Shown here piece by piece: positions 5,420 to 7,682 of a stretch of DNA of 7,682 nt. The notes under the pieces were generated by a model. The model was not told the origin of the DNA and did no database searches. It worked only from the letters and a program-made list of their open reading frames with translations. Origin of the DNA: Desulfobacteraceae bacterium (lineage in GTDB: Bacteria; Desulfobacterota; Desulfobacteria; Desulfobacterales; Desulfobacteraceae); NCBI GenBank assembly GCA_030638935.1, contig DAOWDR010000414.1, positions 1-7,682 of the forward strand, written 5' to 3'. Numbering within the stretch: the stretch's first letter is position 1; every line of letters begins with the position of its first letter. The translations under genes and the position numbers were made by a program.

Positions 5420-7013
5420 TTAATATTACTCTTTCACGGCCAAAGGAAATATTTAGTTTTTTCATGCGCTTGCGCAGTGTGGAGGGATTGATATTCAGTC
5501 GTTTTGCAGCTCCCTTCTCCCCTTCCACCCGGCCTTTGCACAGATCAAGTACATGGCAAATATGGTTGACCATGACCTGGTCCAGTTCAAGGGTTTCCGG
5601 CTTCTCTGGTTCATACAAATTGTTCAATGATTCATTTGGGATTTCCCCGGTTAAAGATGCTGGAGTGGTAATGGATTCTTTGGTGCCAATTTCCTTGAAG
5701 AGCAATAAATTGGACCGATCTATAATCAGGGAGCGTTCCACGGCATTTTCAAGTTCCCGGATATTGCCGGGCCAGTGGTAGGCCATGAGCCGGGACATTG
5801 CCAGAGTGGAGGGGACCGGGATATGGGGGCGCTTCATCTCCCTGGATTTTTTCAGGATAAAGTGCCTGGTAAGGGCCGGGATATCGGTTTTCCGGTCCCG
5901 CAGGGGCGGGATGGAGATGGGGAAAACCCGGAGCCGAAAAAACAGGTCTGCCCTAAATTTTTGTTCATCCATCATTTTTTCCAGGTTCCTATGGGTGGCG
6001 GCAATGATCCGGATATTCACCCGCACGGTTTCAGATCCACCCACCCGGTCAATTTCCTTTTCCTGGAGCACCCGGAGCAGCCGAATCTGGGCCTGGGCCG
6101 ATAATTCTCCGATCTCGTCCAAAAAGAGGGTGCCGCCCTGGGCCCGCTCAATTCGTCCCCGTTTCCGTGAAATGGCGCCGGTAAAGGCCCCTTTTTCATA
6201 TCCAAAAAGTTCGCTGTCCAGAAGAGACGGGGATATGGCGCCGCAGTTCACCCGGATAAAGGGCCCCTCCTTTCTCAGGGAAAGGTTGTGGATGGCATTG
6301 GCAATCACCTCCTTGCCCGTGCCGGTTTCCCCCAGCAGCAGGACCGGACTTTCAAGGGGGGAAACCTGGTGGACCATTTCCATGACCTCTTTGAGACCCT
6401 GGCCCGCACCAATCACCTTTTCTCCGGCTATTTTGTTTAACTCCTCCTGGAGATATCGGTTGTCATCGGCCAGAATCTCTTTAAGATTTTTTAATTCCCG
6501 GTACCTTAAGCTATTGGTCAGGGCAATGGCACAGGGCTTGTCCAGCAAGCTCAGCAACCGGACATGTTCGGGCGAAAATTTTTCTTTGCCATTGTTAAAC
6601 ACACTGAAAATCCCCAGCATGGTTTTTTCCAGCACCAGGTCAATGACCACGGCAGAAAGATCCCAGACTTCCAGTCTGTCTGCCACAGGTCCTGTGATGG
6701 GGTCATCCCCCAGGCGTTCTATGAGCCGGACCCTGGCCAGCCGCCGCTCTTCGATTTGTCTTTTACCCCTGGCCGACAAAGGAATTTTTATGGAGGCGGC
6801 ATTCCCCTCTTCAGGAGTGGCTTGGGCCACGATTTCCACGATGCCGGCATCTTGATGATACACATGAAATCCCACCTGACCGGCCGGGATAAACCTGCGG
6901 ATATACAAGAGGCATTGGTGAAGGGCCCGTTCAATCTCCAGGCTGGAGCAGAGTTTTAATGTGGCTTCCCTGAAAAAAACTTTTTCGTCAACTCTTTTTC
7001 GTCCAACGTCCAT
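5412..7013 (-). CDS. Sigma-54-dependent transcriptional activator (GAF, AAA+, Fis-type HTH)
   Basis: This 533-residue protein has the full set of bacterial enhancer-binding domains. Residues 15-170 form a GAF-like sensory domain, followed by a coiled linker (170-198). The AAA+ domain has Walker A GETGTGKE (228-235), the sigma-54 contact loop GAFTGA (275-280), Walker B GGTLFLDE (293-300), the FRADLFFRL arginine-finger region (353-361) and WPGNIRELEN (414-423). The C-terminal Fis-type helix-turn-helix covers about 498-521 (AAKRLNINPSTLRKRMKKL). There is no receiver domain, so control is probably by a small ligand at the GAF domain rather than by a histidine kinase; the ligand is unknown. GGGAGG precedes the ATG. 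It is divergent from the acyl-CoA dehydrogenase gene, and the dyad at 7024-7075 plus the promoter at 7156-7171 suggest that gene as its target. Confidence 0.93.
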   Translation of the reverse strand: MDVGRKRVDEKVFFREATLKLCSSLEIERALHQCLLYIRRFIPAGQVGFHVYHQDAGIVEIVAQATPEEGNAASIKIPLSARGKRQIEERRLARVRLIERLGDDPITGPVADRLEVWDLSAVVIDLVLEKTMLGIFSVFNNGKEKFSPEHVRLLSLLDKPCAIALTNSLRYRELKNLKEILADDNRYLQEELNKIAGEKVIGAGQGLKEVMEMVHQVSPLESPVLLLGETGTGKEVIANAIHNLSLRKEGPFIRVNCGAISPSLLDSELFGYEKGAFTGAISRKRGRIERAQGGTLFLDEIGELSAQAQIRLLRVLQEKEIDRVGGSETVRVNIRIIAATHRNLEKMMDEQKFRADLFFRLRVFPISIPPLRDRKTDIPALTRHFILKKSREMKRPHIPVPSTLAMSRLMAYHWPGNIRELENAVERSLIIDRSNLLLFKEIGTKESITTPASLTGEIPNESLNNLYEPEKPETLELDQVMVNHICHVLDLCKGRVEGEKGAAKRLNINPSTLRKRMKKLNISFGRERVILNG

Positions 7014-7023
7014 GACACCTCCC

Positions 7024-7075
7024 TTTTCTATTTTATTTGCCAGTTTATATGAAAACCGGCAAATAGAATAGAAAA
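7024..7075. repeat. Large inverted repeat, probable activator binding site (enhancer)
   Basis: The arms 7024-7043 and 7056-7075 are 20 bases each and agree at 18 of 20 positions when one is reverse-complemented (TTTTCTATTyTATTTGCCrG), with a 12-base AT-rich centre (7044-7055). It begins 10 bp upstream of the activator's start codon, and its centre lies about 130 bp upstream of the expected sigma-54 transcription start near 7182. Symmetry, size and position fit a Fis-type HTH dimer or oligomer site. A TATAAA on the minus strand (7044-7049) in the centre could be a -10 for the activator gene, in which case binding would repress it. A role as an RNA hairpin in the activator's leader is an alternative. 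Confidence 0.65.
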
Positions 7076-7155
7076 ATCTTTACCCTGGCACAGAAATATT
7101 TAAGTTTTATTTTTGCTTTCATCCCATTGCCCTTTGTTAAAGGCGTTTAAGCCCC

Positions 7156-7171
7156 TGGCACGGTTTATGCG
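7156..7171 (+). promoter_or_regulatory. Sigma-54 (-24/-12) promoter of the 3-hydroxyacyl-CoA dehydrogenase gene
   Basis: TGGCACGGTTTATGCG matches the sigma-54 consensus TGGCACRNNNNTTGCW: the -24 half TGGCACG is perfect, the GG and GC pairs are at the required spacing, and the -12 half reads ATGC instead of TTGC. Transcription would start near 7182, giving a leader of about 38 bases before the ATG at 7220. A sigma-54 activator gene lies divergently next to it, which strongly supports the call. Confidence 0.75.
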
Positions 7172-7219
7172 ATATCCAACAATTAAAAAGCGGTAATAAT
7201 TATAAAAAGGAGAAGCCAA

Positions 7220-7682
7220 ATGGAAATTAAAAAGATTTGCGTACTGGGAGCCGGCATCATGGGAGCCGGGATTGCCCAATCTGCTGCCCAGGCAGGATTT
7301 GAGGTCATGATCCGGGATATGGAAGACAGGTTTGTGGAAAACGGGATCACCGGGATCAGCAGCAACCTTGCCCGGGCCGTGTCCAAGGGAAAAATGGACC
7401 AGGCCACGGCAGACGAGGTCATGGGCCGTATCACGGGAACCACCGACCTGACCATGGCTGCCCAGGACGCCGACATGGTCATTGAAGCCATCATCGAAAT
7501 CATGGACATCAAAAAACAGGTTTACCAGGAACTGGACAATATTTGTAAAAAAGAGACCCTCTTTGCTTCCAACACCTCGGGCCTCTCCATCACCGAGATG
7601 GCCAGTGTGACCAAACGTCCGGAAAAGGTAATCGGCATGCATTTTTTCAACCCCGTGCCCGTGATGAGATTGGTGGAACTGA
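7220..7682 (+). CDS. 3-hydroxybutyryl-CoA dehydrogenase, N-terminal part (cut by window edge)
   Basis: The frame from ATG 7220 is open to the window end and gives 154 residues, about half the usual 280-290. The NAD-binding Rossmann motif is VLGAGIMGAGIAQ (8-20, glycines 10, 12 and 15). Further family marks are DADMVIEAIIE (83-93), ASNTSGLSIT (116-125, with the conserved Ser120) and GMHFFNPVPVMRLVEL (139-154), which holds the catalytic His141 and, by family alignment, its partner Glu153. The enzyme oxidises (S)-3-hydroxyacyl-CoA to 3-oxoacyl-CoA with NAD(P)+, or runs in reverse in butyrate formation; the direction cannot be decided here. AAGGAG (7207-7212) lies 7 bases before the ATG. The gene is GC-richer than the lipoprotein-side AT-rich block, and is expected to be transcribed from the sigma-54 promoter at 7156-7171. 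Confidence 0.92.
   Translation, partial: MEIKKICVLGAGIMGAGIAQSAAQAGFEVMIRDMEDRFVENGITGISSNLARAVSKGKMDQATADEVMGRITGTTDLTMAAQDADMVIEAIIEIMDIKKQVYQELDNICKKETLFASNTSGLSITEMASVTKRPEKVIGMHFFNPVPVMRLVEL

Larger units (their letters stand above)
7014..7219. other. Divergent regulatory region between the activator and the dehydrogenase gene
   Basis: This 206-bp gap encodes nothing I can support. From left to right it contains the activator's ribosome binding site (GGGAGG on minus, about 7018-7023), the large dyad 7024-7075, an AT-rich stretch (about 7088-7120) that could help DNA bending, a small CCTTT/AAAGG inverted repeat (7131-7135 and 7139-7143), the sigma-54 promoter and the dehydrogenase ribosome binding site. 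I looked for an IHF site between the dyad and the promoter and did not find a convincing match. Confidence 0.7.

Noticed and set aside
5785..6855. Long open frame on the plus strand opposite the sigma-54 activator
   Set aside because: The translation is Ser/Arg-rich with no recognisable motif, lacks a ribosome binding site and lies entirely antisense to the clearly genuine AAA+ protein; it results from the codon usage of that gene.
7086..7101. Second TGGCAC element that might be another sigma-54 promoter
   Set aside because: The -24 half is present, and the flanking CCCTGGCAC repeats that of the true site, but the -12 position has TT instead of GC at the required spacing.
7129..7144. CCTTT-GTT-AAAGG hairpin as a terminator
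   Set aside because: The stem is only 5 bp, there is no U-tract on either strand and it lies upstream of both divergent genes, so there is nothing for it to terminate.
7100..7642. Minus-strand open frames opposite the dehydrogenase gene and its promoter
   Set aside because: The His/Gly/Asp-rich and Met/Ser-rich translations are the mirror of a well-supported NAD-binding enzyme and would also run through the sigma-54 promoter.
1..7682. Search for CRISPR arrays, tRNA or rRNA genes, insertion sequences, toxin-antitoxin pairs or defence genes
   Set aside because: No spaced direct repeats, structured RNA patterns, transposase motifs or defence-related domains were seen; the unknown gene at 1-150 is too short to judge.

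Overview
The window reads as ordinary chromosome of a Gram-negative anaerobe, most likely a Desulfobacterales-type member of the Desulfobacterota (former Deltaproteobacteria). That placement is inferred from the gene mix: outer-membrane lipoproteins with an LpoB-type protein, a PflX-like radical SAM enzyme, a stand-alone GAF/AAA+/Fis sigma-54 activator and an acyl-CoA dehydrogenation gene. No rRNA, tRNA, CRISPR array, insertion sequence or phage gene was seen. Almost everything lies on the minus strand; only the last gene, cut by the right edge, is on plus.

Region 1 (1-258): the 5' end of an unrecognised minus-strand gene (1-150) runs off the left edge. Upstream of it are a plausible sigma-70 promoter (191-220) and, next to that, an AU-rich hairpin with a U-tract (224-258) that could end the lipoprotein operon.

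Region 2 (242-3951): four adjacent minus-strand genes, all encoding predicted lipoproteins, in the order LpoB-like (3239-3862), COG3014-type helical-repeat protein (1893-3221), long LPP20-domain protein (805-1866) and short LPP20 protein (242-808). Spacings are 17 bp, 26 bp and a 4-bp ATGA overlap, so this is almost certainly one operon. A TTGACA/TGTAAT promoter (3925-3951) precedes it. None of the four has Asp after the lipidated Cys, so all should go to the outer membrane, where they probably form a cell-envelope or peptidoglycan-related assembly.

Region 3 (3957-7013): an ICMT/PEMT-like membrane methyltransferase, a PflX-like radical SAM protein and a sigma-54-dependent activator, also on minus. 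The radical SAM start overlaps the activator stop by 8 bp. The methyltransferase and radical SAM genes are clearly more AT-rich than the genes around them.

Region 4 (7014-7682): a 206-bp divergent regulatory region and the first 154 codons of a 3-hydroxybutyryl-CoA dehydrogenase gene on plus. This region holds the best regulatory signal in the window: a near-consensus -24/-12 sigma-54 promoter (7156-7171) reading toward the dehydrogenase gene, and a 20-bp-arm inverted repeat (7024-7075, 18 of 20 positions matching) about 130 bp upstream of the expected start point. That is where an activator's enhancer site usually lies, and it is also directly in front of the activator's own start codon. The simplest model is that the activator binds this dyad, switches on the dehydrogenase operon with sigma-54 RNA polymerase, and adjusts its own expression.
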